In this document: piece by piece, positions 47,310 through 59,600 of the stretch
Numbering within the stretch: position 1 is the stretch's first letter
How the letters are laid out: each line of letters begins with the position of its first letter
From: Eucalyptus grandis
Taxonomy: Eukaryota; Streptophyta; Magnoliopsida; Myrtales; Myrtaceae
Direction of reading: 5' to 3'
Length of the DNA stretch: 64,000 nucleotides
NCBI RefSeq assembly: GCF_016545825.1
Contig: NC_052614.1
Location: 43,866,072 to 43,930,071 of the forward strand
Position numbers and translations under genes: made by a program
Notes under the pieces: model-generated
What the model was told of the DNA's origin: nothing
Seen by the model: the letters and a program-made list of their open reading frames with translations, nothing else
Database searches by the model: none

Positions 47310-48285
47310 AAAATAGCCCAAGTGTCAAAACTTGGTATAAGGGGATACTTAAATGTCAAAAGTTAGGAAAGTGACATTTAATGCCACTTTTTCTGAAAAA
47401 TATGACACTCCGGTAAACCCTACCAAAAATCCTATATGGTAATTTATTATTATTATTTTTGGTTGCCTACATGGCTCATTGGAGAGTTGACTTGGTAAAG
47501 AAATACATAAATGACGTCGTTTTGGCGCATATTTGAATTTTAATTAAAAAATTAAAAAATAAATTTAAAACCAAATTAGAAAAAAAAGGAAGATGGACAA
47601 TGCCTGAGGGCTTAGCCCTCGTTGTCACCGAGAAGGTTCGGTGACGGTAGAGTTTGGTGACCCCCGCCAACTAGTGGCGAGGGCCTGCGAGCCCTTACTT
47701 AGATCTGAGGTGAGGATGGTGGCCCTCTCCCAAATTAGCCGAGGGTTACTGGCCCTCGCCTAGCTTGGCCAAGGGCCTCTACCCGCTGGGGTGACCCACA
47801 ACCAACTAGGTGAGGGTCGACAATCATTGCCCCAGATCTGCACGAGAGCTTACAGGCCCTCGTCACCGGTTGGCCAGGGTTGCTTGGCCATGGCCGGTGA
47901 CCCTATTTGACCTTCCCCCCGCCGTTGTCGACCCTTCCTAGCGAAGGCGGGGAGGTGGCGGTGGCAAGGGCTAAGCCTTTAGCTGCTATTCATCTTCTTC
48001 CTTTTTTTTTTTTGAATTTGGTTTTAAATTTAATTTAATTAATTTTTATATTACTTATTTAGCCACGTCAGCAACAAAATGATGTCGTTTTAGCACTTAT
48101 CTAGTCACGTCAGCATGCAAAATGATGTCGTTTTGCACTTGCCTTGTCGCAAAATCACCACATCAACATTTTGGCTGTATTTTCTTACCACTAGCACTTA
48201 ACTAATCCATTTTGCTTCGATTTTGGCACTTAAATGTCATTTTCCTAACTTTTAGCACATAAGTGTTATCATGACCCAATCTTGC
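47310..48285. mobile_element. Complete TIR element with GC-rich core (family II)
   Basis: The left arm has gatacttaaatgtcaaaagt, then taggaaagtgacattta. The right arm, reverse-complemented, has aacacttatgtgctaaaagt, then taggaaaatgacattta. Both arms also carry aatgacgtcgttttgg or atgatgtcgttttgc. Between AT-rich arms lies a GC-rich core (47,590-47,990) that itself is roughly palindromic (ggcttagccctcg near its start, gggctaagccttt near its end). There is no transposase. The related fragment at 34.2 kb lacks the right arm. Confidence 0.7.
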
Positions 48286-48368
48286 TGTTGATCCCTTCAC
48301 GAGGAAAGGAAGGGGGAAATGTCAAATTTATGGGTACTTGACCATGAGAGTTCATTCATGATTTGTGT

Positions 48369-48962
48369 TTCAAAAGATGTCATTACCTCATCTATTGGAT
48401 CGAACCTCTTCTAAGTTCCCTCTACAGTGTCACAAGTTCTCTCAAACTCGTACCCCAAGTGATAGCGAAGTGTTGTGACCCATATCCACACGAGCGATGC
48501 ACCTCAATAGAGAAGGTCGGGTGTGAATATCGAATTTAAGGATACATTTACCATGATAGCCCTCCCTCTGGTACTCTCTTCCCTAAGGATGGTGTAACTT
48601 CATCCATTAGGAGTTTTCTATATACGGGTATGCTAAACCATGGTGAGTCTTATCAAGACCCATACACCACGCGACGGGTTCATTTATACGATCTAATTGT
48701 TTAAAACATCCTAGAAACAAGATGGGAGTCGTCACTAGCCTCTTTTCTTGGGGTCAGCTAAACACTCAATCGAGGGTTAAGAGTATTCTCTTGATTCCTA
48801 TGCAACCATATATTTAGGTTTGGGCATGGGTTATGCTAATATTTCTATTAGCACCCTTTTGGTACCTAAATAGTATGTTGTGTTACCTAACACGTCCAAG
48901 CATTTTTTATGTACTTTTTTCAAGATCTTTTCTCCTAAACTAGGCGATCATGCGTGGTTGGT
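48369..48962 (-). repeat. Inverted repeat arm 1 (tail of copy A)
   Basis: About 590 bp whose reverse complement is found at 52,711-53,299. Matching landmarks are ggatcgaacctcttctaagt here against aagaggttcgatccaataga there, and aactaggcgatcatgcgtgg here against accacgcatgatcacctagt there. Identity looks high with small differences. Confidence 0.85.
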
Positions 48963-51900
48963 CATTTTCATGCTAATTTATTTCTAGAAAATGAGAAAAG
49001 AAAGCAATCAATTGAATTGAAATTGTGAGACAGTAAGTAAACAATAAATGAAAGTAGTAAATATATCATACAACCCTAAAAAGATAAAAAGAGAAACAAA
49101 ACTAAAGGACAAGAAAGAAAAGAACCCGCAATTTGTCGGGCTTTTATACAGGCAATAAGAACTCGAAACATATGTTGCAAATGAATGGTACAAAAGCATG
49201 GTTGGATTGAACATTGACACTTCACCATCTTCACGCTGTCTTCATCTTCGGAATCCTGATCTAAACCTAGTCTAAAGATTATAATTAGGTACATATAATG
49301 GAAATAAACAAACATACACATCAAAACAATCGAAAACACAACATTATGCAAAGTCAATCAAGCAAAGGAAGTTCAATTCACAAATTAGATTTGAGCCTCG
49401 AGGTCGATCTTTATAGTCCATGCGTAGGTCTCTCTAAGACACATACCCAATTTATTTTATGACTTACAGCCATTATTGACCAATTGTATTCTCGCATGAC
49501 CACTAACACTTATAAGTCCTTAACAAAGTCTTCTAGTGATCCTTAAATATCTAACTCTCGGTATCATGCATCAACCCTAACATACATCTAGGAATCACAT
49601 GCATGAACATAAATTAAACACACAGGCAGGTCTTTTGGACCTTATTTCTCAACCAATCAATTGAGGAAGTGAACTGTCGACGGGTCACTTATTACCAAGG
49701 TATGCGCCAATCACAAACACTGGCAATTGTAATAAATGACGTAATTATATGCATGAGGGTACATGTGATGTTTCAAAAACAGGTTTGAAATAATCAATAA
49801 AGCTTTTGAGACAAAGTGATGTCTCGACTATGGAAGGCATTCAATTGCCAAGGCTAGCCTGAAACTCACATAAATGCATTCACAAGTATTGTAGGCATTT
49901 TGAATGCAGTCTAAACCATGATTTTTAGAATGTCAAATCGGGATTTAAAGGAATTTGAAAATATTTGAGACGAAGGAATATTTAGGCTATGGAACATATT
50001 TAATTATCAAGACAAGCTCCGTAACTCGCATAAATGCATTCACAAGCATCATAGACATTTTCAATATGGTCCAAACTATGATTTTTTCTAAGCCAAATCA
50101 AGTTTTGGAAAAGAATTTTTTAAAAATATTACTTTCAGAAATATTACATGTACCAAAGCCTTTTCAAGATATGATTTGGAAAAATGAACCATTGGAAATC
50201 ATTTGACAATGAAAATAAAATGATTTAAAGCAACTCTCACAATGATAGCATGGCCTAAATTCATGCACAAACTAACCAAAATGGTCTAGCTAAATAATTA
50301 CAACCAAATTTATGTCATGAAATTTTAGACCAATCATGACAAGACGGAAAAATTAGATGATGTCCGTTGACAATCTAGTTATGGAAAAAATTCCTTAATA
50401 TGCACGATATGTTAATGAACAACTTTTGTGAAGAAATTTTTCCTAAATGAACTATGCATGATTTTATAAAAATCAAACAACAAGCAACCACACATTAGAA
50501 AATTGTCAAAACAGCAAGACATTCAGTCATTATCATAAGTATTTATCCCATCAAATCTGGTCTAAAAATTACCAAATTTTCACACAACAAAGCTAACATG
50601 ATGACTAACAAGTTTTATGAAGGGATCAAGTACATAATTCTTATAGAAAAAATAGAACAAATATGTCAAAAGTTTGTCTAAACAGGGGTTAGAATAGCAG
50701 TCCGAATTTGATCTCGTGTCCAAATTCTAACCTAGTTTTGAAAAAAGGCAAAATTCCCTTAATGATGAGTGATTGACATGAAATTAGTAGTATTTGAAAT
50801 CTCTAGGCATGTTTACGACTTCCTAGAAGGGCTTGAGTGCAAATTAGGTCGATTTGATGCTTTAAGATTGAAATCTCTAAAAGTGCGCAGATTAGTAAAA
50901 AAGCACAACACAAACATGTATTATTAAACCTCAAAGTCATTCAAGTAATGCATAAACAACATGAATAGAACACACACGACTTAGAATCGGATGCGACAAA
51001 CAATTAAGATAATCATCTAACCCTAAGTCAACATGCGAAGATGTCACACAATTCGATAACAATATGAGATGACTCAAGATTCAAAATGACATACTTGAGG
51101 ATTTATAAGTGAACATGCACTTTTTTGACACAAATTTATCATGTGAAATGACACTCAAATGTAATGACATAAGCATGTACTCAAACCTTGTAACATGTAG
51201 TTCGAATGTCAAGAATGCATCATCACAAGATTTGGTCTCTTAAAGACCCAAACATGCATGGTAAAACACATACATGGTTAGGTTTAGCCCTAACTTTTAA
51301 ATGATAGAACGAGCTTGATTTTGGACCCCTAAAAACATACAAAAATCCAACAAAAAATCCTATATGTAGATCATAAAATGAGGAACATTTTTTTTTGGTT
51401 AAGAATCTGAAATTCAATTGAGATCATATGAGTCATGACAAGAATGACAAGATAGACACACGATACGCAAAGTCTATGTTACTTAGCATCCTTCACATTA
51501 ATGCATGCAATTGACACACTAAAATACATCAAAACTTTATGAATAATATATCAATTGAACATATACAACACATAGTTCATCTTTCATGAAGGTCTTAGGG
51601 TTAAAAAAGGTCAATTACATTTTCAATTCTACCTAAACTCATCTCAGACCAAAACTGAGCAGACAGACTTAGACTCATATCTAAGTGGTTTTGACCTAAC
51701 TAATCATGTCCAAAAATTTTAAAAAAATATATAGAACATACATCACATAATTACAAGAAAATTTTATGAAGGAAAGTTCTTCAAAAAATTAACACAAAGA
51801 TTAGTACAAAAATGACAAAGTCAGAAATCAACTTAGAGCAGATTGACCTAGGCTCAAATCTGAGTGGTGTTGATATAGTTAAACACATCTAAAAATTTTG

Positions 51901-52710
51901 AAAAAAAATATATGACATTCTCAACATAACAAAAAACAACTTTCATGAAGGAAAGTTTGTCCAAATATGATCAAAAAGTAGCACAAAAATAGTAAATTGA
52001 GATTTCAAAATTAGAACATAGCTCAAAACAAACCTAGACTATTGTGGAATTGCACAACCTCAGAGGTGTTTTTCGGGAGCCAAACGTCATTCAATTGGGA
52101 TGTGCGACCTACCGATTTGAAGATAGTTACATGTATTGTCAAAGTCTAGAAGGATTCAAACTAAAATAAGGTTGTTTTGGACCTTGTTTTGACCGAAACA
52201 ACAAGTCAGTCCAAGGATACGAAAATGAGATTCTAGGCCAAATCAAGTTAATCATTCATGATTAATCAAGAACACTCAATTATAGTAAATCAACATTCAA
52301 ATTCATCAATCTAACATCTAAACATCATAAAGTTTCCTAAAATTGAACCCTAGCCTTGACCGGTTAATCCAGCCTCCCTTCACAAGGTTTGAGACTAAGA
52401 TTATTACCAAATATGCGTTTTTGTTGATTTTGATCGCAATTGTTAGAATCAAATTGCCGGAAAGCACGTGGATCTCTGAGATCATGATCGAATTGTCACA
52501 AATTATCAAGGGAACTGGATCCGTAAGGTTTTGGACTGCCAGTTCACCCAAGTAAAATTGGTCCAAAAACTAGACCGGTCTTCAATTGTTGGCGGGAATT
52601 GAGGTTGCTGGAGTTGTCTGGCAATTGATTCTTCAAGTACCGACCACTTGTTGGTTGGGAAGCCTTAGATGAAGAGGCTGATGGTGGTTGGACCGCCAAC
52701 GGAGGATGCC

Positions 52711-53299
52711 GAACCACGCATGATCACCTAGTTTAGGAGAAAAGATCCTGAAAAAGTATAGAAAAAAATGCATGGATGCGTTAGGTAACGCGACATATTG
52801 TTTAGGTACCAAAATGGTGCTAATAGAAATATTGGCGTAATCCAAGTCCCTGGACCTAAATATATGGTTACATAGGAATTGAGGGAACACTCTCAACCCT
52901 CGATTGAGTTTAGTTGACCCCAAAAAAAGAGGCTAGTAGCGACTCCCGTCTCATTTCTAGGATGTTTTAAATAATTAGATTGTATAAAGGAACCTGTCAC
53001 GTGGGGGTATGGGTCTTAATAAGACTCACCATGTTTTAGCATACCGCATATAGAAAACTCCTAATGGATGAAGTGATGCTATCCTTAGGGAAGAGTACTA
53101 GAGGGATGGCTACCATGATAAAGGTACCCTTAAATCCGATATTCACACCCAACCTCCTCTCTTAAGGTGTGTCGCCCATGTGGATACAGGTTGCAACACT
53201 TTGCTGTCACGTGGGGTACGAGTTTGGGAGAACTCATGATCTTATAGAATGAACTCAAAAGAGGTTCGATCCAATAGATGAGGTGATGATGTCTTTTGG
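52711..53299 (+). repeat. Inverted repeat arm 2, inserted in copy A
   Basis: About 590 bp, the reverse complement of 48,369-48,962. Part of it (the stretch ending in ggctagtagcgactc) also occurs in plus orientation at 61,822-62,050 at the end of copy B. It has no counterpart at the equivalent position of copy B (near 58,200-58,350), so it is an extra, inverted piece here. Confidence 0.8.
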
Positions 53300-53670
53300 A
53301 CCGGTTTTTGGAGATGCTGGAGAGAATAGGTCACTGGACAGGTTGCGGCGACCATTCAACCAAAACCTCAACCATTGCGGGGTCGGGAACTTACTCGGGC
53401 GGGGGAGATCAGGATTGATAAGATAGTAAGCCACTAGCCACCATTTGTTGATCAAAGGCTTTGAACTGATCGAAATCAGTTTTGATTGGTTTTCTTCACT
53501 ACAATCGAACAAGGCTAAATGGATGAAACTAGACTCTATCTACTTTGCTGCTGCTTCGATCCAAATGAGGAGAAGGCCCCCACCATTGGGGCTAGCAGTG
53601 GCCGGAGGCTTGTCGGCATAAGGCCGATCAAAGCGGCAACAAGCAAACCAACAAGAGAGAGAGAATCGAT

Positions 53671-53672
<2 letters not shown>

Positions 53673-53718
<46 letters not shown>
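53673..53718. repeat. GA dinucleotide microsatellite, 23 units
   Basis: A perfect GA run. It reads as CT on the strand of copy A and occupies the place where copies B and C have CT-rich stretches (57,998-58,035 and 63,727-63,867). It therefore probably began as the pyrimidine-rich transcription-start region of the repeat family. Confidence 0.95.
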
Positions 53719-53722
<4 letters not shown>

Positions 53723-55514
53723 GTTTAGAGAGAGCTTAATTTTTTTGCAAAATGAGCCCCTCACCAAAAATGGAGGGAAAATGGACTTATATACTATCCC
53801 CAAACCATGCAATTTTGTCCGTCAGTTCGATCTGACGATCGAAATTTCGATCCATCGGTTAAAATTTAATTTCAAAAGTTGCATCATGATCTCAAGGTGT
53901 TGGGTAATCAATCTAGTTGATTTGATTTGCGAAAACTCGAGCCACAATTGACAATTACATCAAAATGTTCAATTAGGGGTTAATTTGCAATTTAATGAAA
54001 TTTGAGGACCAATCTGAAAAATTTCAAGAAATTGAAGGTGCATAAGTGAAATTGTCATCAAAAGGATCCTAGAATTGATTGCCAGAGGTCTATAATAGTT
54101 TGGTAGGCAACTGAACCGGCTGGCATTGTCGGTGATCGGTTGAGTCAGTTAGACTAGTTTACACCAGTTTGGCTAGTTCTTAATTGGTTTGGTTCGGTTC
54201 TGGCTAGCTCGCCCACTTGAGGTCCTTGTGGGTTAAAAAATTATGTAATTCGGTCCCTAAAGGACTAAATTGAAAATGAATTTTATCTTATTTTAGAAGA
54301 AATTGGCCGGTTGAGATTCAATTAAGCTAATCGAATTTTATGAATGTGATCCAGGGGTCTTTTAATGACCTAATTGAACGATTATCGTGAAAGACAACGG
54401 GTTAAAACCATGAGTGCTTTGAATTAAGCATAAATGGCTAAAATGATCAAATTTGCAATTCAATTGATAAAATTGCAAATTGATTGAAATTGGATTCAAT
54501 TAATGCCACAATTACCCTATCTAATTAACCACTCACAAGTAATATCACTTATTGTGTTCAAATTGGCCTCAAATTGAAGTGTTTGAGCTCATGTCAAAAA
54601 TGAATCTAGGCCTAACATTAAAATTGGACCTAGATCTATAAAATTAAATCATAACTTTGAATGGGTCAATTCTAATTTTATCAATTGAAGCTTAATTGTT
54701 TGACTTTTTTATGCTTGAAAGAGTAAAATTCTTCAAATCGAGAAGTTCTAGCATAAATTTCCCAAAATCCACTGCAGATTTGGACTTATCTTAAGAAAAT
54801 GAGTAAAGAACAACCATCCGTTCGGAATTCATGAAGAATTGAACAACCATCTGTTCACAATTCATGAAGAATTGATTTTAGTACCCTAATTAGGGCTCAA
54901 AACAATAATTTGTATTTTGACTGGGCAATTTGCGAAATTGAATGAATGAACGGATTTAAAATAGTCCATAAACAAAATATCAACAAAGGAACTACACTTA
55001 ATTATAACTACAATGAAAGTAATTTAATTTTTTTTGTTGATTTAGAACCTAACAATGAAAAATTTGGTAAATAAAGTTCTTAATCGATTTTTGCGAATTT
55101 TCGACAACAAAGTCAAATTGACATTAAAAGAAATTTATTTGAAAATTTTTGATCTTTTTAAATTTTTTGTCAAGGTTTGACAAAAAGTCAACCTTTAGTT
55201 GACTTTTGATTTTTTGGTCAATTTTTTGAATTTTTGAGAAATTGATTTGATAAAAGTGAAATTAAAGCTAAATGGCATCTTTTGGATAAAAAACCAAATT
55301 TTGACTTAAGTTGACTTTTTATCTAAGGGTTGACCAAAAAGTCAACTGTTTGACTCTTTACATTTTTCTTAAAAATAACTCGAAAATCACTTCATAGTGA
55401 CAATGCGACAAAAAGAAATGAAAAACAAAACTTTTTGGCTAAGAAATAGGCTCTGTCGTGATCGAAATTCAAATTTCAATTTTCTTTCTTTTTGACTAAA
55501 AACAAGTGTTAACA

Positions 55515-56339
55515 AATGTCATCTCTTTGAGTTTTGGCACTCTAGGTGTCCTTTTGTCGACTATTGTTTTACTTGGTTTTTTGATATTGTTTTTCGATTA
55601 TTTGTTAGAAATTAGGGTACGTCAACTCGAATAAGCAACATAGTTTGTTTTTGGCCTTTCCTAAGTGAGTGACACTATTTTTTCTTTTTGTTTTAAACTC
55701 ATGTTTTGAAAAACATTATGAATTAAATATACTATGGTTGATAAATAACATCTTTTGTTACATAAAACAAGACCAAGCTATTATTACCATTTTATTGTTT
55801 GAAAGTGGAAGTTATCTTTTGATTTCAATTTAAATGATTGATTGGAAATGATTTGTGAAACCATTCATGAAAGAATTTTGAAACGTTTGTGCTTCTTGAA
55901 GAATGCTTTGATATTTATATATCAAATGTTTGAGCTATGAAATGAGTCTCACTCTAATGATAGATTACTGGATATTTGTGATTGATAGCTGATGCTTAGT
56001 GTCTTTGTGAATCTTGAGGGATATGTGGATATGTGCAAACTAGTTTAGGATATTTTTGTGGGTCAAGCCATCGGCTAATAATAGGTGGAGACCTAATCAA
56101 TGAGGGAATTTTAGTCATTTTGTCATGGGCATTATGTGTGGCTATGGCTAGATATTTGAGCATAAGTTAATTAATGGAGTGGACCATTAACGCGTAATTT
56201 GAGATTTGTCGTTGGAACGAACCATCAACGTGTGATTTCATTAGACTATTGATATGTGGCATAAGATTAATCAATGAAATGGACAATTAACATGTGAATT
56301 AATGAGATTGATCAATGGACTTGACTATTGATGATTTTT
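55515..56339. other. Remnant between head-to-head LTR-type repeats
   Basis: AT-rich sequence. From about 56,160 to 56,335 it contains degenerate short repeats of the type attaatgga..ggaccattaac and attgatcaatggactt, about 50 bp apart. It may be LTR or internal sequence of the gypsy element whose gag follows. Confidence 0.4.
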
Positions 56340-56695
56340 TTAATAATTGTGGAAGCATATCACGCCTCGAACCCCGACCGCGCGAACATCCCATGATAGT
56401 TTATTTAATTGCGACTTCGTAGGACTTTTCGCCAACCAATTCTTTTTATTGTCTCTATTCGGCGCAAACCGCGACCCAGATGTGGCAGCTTGCTCATTTT
56501 GGTTCTTCTCAATCAGTTGGGCCCTCTCATATAGGTCGTCATAATTCCTAAGATTCACAAGCACCAAAGGGTCCTTAATTTTCGGCTTCAAGGCATCTCT
56601 AAACCTTCTCGCTTTATCCATTGAGTCCTTGGTCAACCTTGGGGCATATTTTGACAGCTCGGTGAACTTCGCCTCGTATTGATCCACAATCATCT
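56340..56695 (-). pseudogene. Truncated Ty3/gypsy gag fragment
   Basis: A minus-strand frame of about 117 codons begins with VDQYEAKFTELSKYAPRL and continues with ARRFRDALKPKI and a YDDLYERAQLIEKNQ stretch. This is the retrotransposon gag (capsid) region of Ty3/gypsy elements, although the capsid's N-terminal part is missing. The open reading stops matching where copy B begins at 56,696, so the gag was cut there by insertion. The 3' end runs into unrelated frames without a zinc knuckle. It is a dead fragment. Confidence 0.8.
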
Positions 56696-59600
56696 GTTAA
56701 CACCCGAGTTTTAGTCGACATGTCATTAAAAGGTAAAAAAATCGAGATTTGGATTTCTGATTGCGACGGAATCTCATTTCTTGGTAAAAAATTGTCATTT
56801 TTCTTTTTCTTTTCTTTTGCATTGTCATTTTTAAGCAATTTCCAATTCATTTTCAAGAAAAACATGAAAAGTCAAATAGTTGACTTTCGAGATGACTTTT
56901 CAGTCAACCCCTTGATCAAGAGTCAACCCCATGTCAAAATTTGGCTTTCTACCCAAAAAGATGCAATTTAGCCTTAATTTTACTTTTATCAATTCAATTT
57001 CTTAAAAATTCAAAGATTTGACCAAAAATTAACTTTTTAAGAAAAGTCAACTAAATGGTTGACTTTTGATCAAATCTTTGACCAAAAAATTCAAAAATAA
57101 AATAAAAAATGCACAAAAACATTTCTTTTAATGTCAATTTGATTCTTATATTGAAAATTTTACAAAATTCGATTAATAACCTTGTTTTTGGAATGTTTTG
57201 GTTTTAGGTTCTAAATCGACCAAAAATAAAATTACTTCTACTTTAGTCATAATTAGGCATAGTCAAATTGATGAGTTTTTACCATTTTAGCCCTTTAGGC
57301 CCAATTCAAAGCACCCATGGTTTTGACCTGTTGTCTTTCGTGATAATCATCCAATTAGGTCAATAAAGGACCTTTATATCACATTAATAAGGTTTAATTA
57401 GCTTAATTAAATCACGATAAGCCAATTTTTTCTTGAAAATTTCAATTTGATCATTTAAGGAACAAGTTGCATAAATTTTGGATCCACAAGGGTCCTAAGT
57501 GGGCGAAATGACTAGAATCAGACCAAATCGGTCAAGAACTAGTAAAAATAGGCCGAATTGGACTGAATCGGTTTGACTAGTCTGATTGGTCACTAGTGGG
57601 GATGGCCGGTTCAGCTCATTGTCGACCAATTCTCAACCTCTGGCAACCAGTTTTGGAATCCTCACAGTTCTAATTTCATTTATGCACCCTCAATTTCCCA
57701 AAATTTTATATATTGATCTTCATATTTCATAAAATTGCATTTTGACCCCTAATTGAGCATTTTGACAAAATTCTTGATGTTGGCTCGCGTTTTCGCAAAT
57801 CAAATCCATTAAATTAATTACTCGACACCTCTAGATCATAATAGAGCCTTAAGCCTCAACTTTTGATTGTTGTATCGAAATTTCAACCATCGGATTGAAC
57901 TAATGGACGAAATTAAATAGTTTGGAGGTAATATATAAGCCAATTTTCCCTCCATTTTTGAGGAGGGCTCATTTGCAAGAATTTACAGAAACAAATCTCT
58001 AACAAACTCTCTCTCTCTTGCCAATTCTCTCTTCTTCATCCATCTTGCACATGCTTTCTGATCGTCAACGTATGCCCCCATGCTTGCGACCTTCCCGTCA
58101 CCGATCATCTATTCGTATGAGAATCCTTGACCTACTGGTGGTCAAGGCTTGAAGAACAAGCAATTAAATCTTCATTGATGGCTCTAAGTTTCACCGGTGG
58201 CTTTGGAGACTAGTTCAATCGGACCGGTTCTACTTTGGCATCAAGCTGACCATCCAATAGATTTGCGAGTGATCTTTGCTGTTAGGTCCAGTTTGTGGAG
58301 GTTTGAACGTGTTCTGGTGATTTAATTCGATCAATTGTGATCAAAATCGGCAAAAACGCATCAAAAGGTAATAATCTTGATCTTGAATCCCGTGAAGTGT
58401 GACTGGATTAACCAGTAGGGCTAGGGTTAAATTTTAGACAAATATTCTATGTTTAGATGTTAGATTGATGGATTTGAATGTTGATTTGCTGTGGTTGAGT
58501 GTTCTTGATTGATGTTGAATGATTAACTTGATTTGGCCTTAAACTTGCATTTTTGTATCCTTGAATTGACTTACTATTTTGGCCAAAACAAGATCTGAAA
58601 TGACCTTATTTGAGTTTGAGTCATTTTAGACTTTGATAATAAACGTTACAAGCTTTGAATCGATAGGTTGTACACCCCAATCGAGCATCGTTTGACCCTC
58701 TAAAAATACCTCCAAAGATGAGAGATTTTGCAGTAATTTAAGTTAGTTTTCAATTTTGTTCTTGTTCTGCCTTCTGTCTTTTCTATTTTTGTGCAATTTT
58801 TTGTGTTGATTTTTAGATGAACTCTCCTTCTTGAAAGTTGTTTTTTGTTGCTTTGAGAATGTTCTGTATTTTTTTCAGAATTTTTAGAGATGATTAGCTA
58901 GGTGAAAACCATTCAGATCTGAAGCTAGGTCAATTTGCTCTATGTTGAATCCTGATTTTGTCATTTTTGTATTGATTTTTGGAGGAACTTTCCTTCATGA
59001 AGTTATTCATAATTGTATGGAGAATATCCTGTGATTTTTTTCAGAATTTTTGGATGTGTCTAACTAGGTCAAGATTACATAGATCTGAATATAGGACAGT
59101 TTGCCCTGCATTATTCTGAATTGTGATTTGGTGAAATTGAGCCCATAAATGAATTTGTTTGATCTCATATCCTTTATGAAAGATGTATGTGTCCAAGTGA
59201 TACATAATTTGCAAAGTCTTGATGTTGGCAAGTGAGTCAATTGCATGAGTTAATGTGAAAAGATGCTACATCAATATATAGCTTAGATATGCATATCTGT
59301 TTTGCTATTTTTGCTATGATTCATGTGATCACATTTAGGTTTCGAACTTTTAATGATAAATGTTTATCATTGCATGCTTTGTATGTAAGATTTTTTTTTA
59401 TAGAATTTTTGTATGTCTTGAGATGGCTGAAATCATGCTCGTTCTGTGAAGTTAATGCTAAAACAAAATGTTACCATATATGCATCTTGCCATGCTTGTT
59501 TGAGTCATTTAGAGACCAAATTCTACAAAAATGCCTAATTAATAATTAAATTGCATGTTATAAGATTCGCATACATGTTAAGGTCATATCTTTTGAATAT

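Larger units (their letters stand above)
48369..55514 (-). mobile_element. Non-coding LTR-type repeat, copy A
   Basis: In minus orientation the copy begins at 55,514 with tgttaacacttg, the same type of start as copy B. It runs through a region rich in 'gttgactttt' phrases (55.4-55.1 kb), a region shared with copy B (54.2-54.1 kb), and a CT/GA tract (53,673-53,718). It then continues through 52.56-48.97 kb, collinear with copy B at 58.4-61.8 kb, to a tail ending near 48,369. No gag or pol frame is present. It is probably a long LTR or an LTR element without coding sequence (LARD-like); I cannot decide which. An inverted tail segment at 52,711-53,299 interrupts the collinearity with copy B. Confidence 0.65.

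Noticed and set aside
53519..53812. Arg-Glu and Ser-Leu frames near 53.6 kb
   Set aside because: They read the 23-unit GA microsatellite inside copy A.
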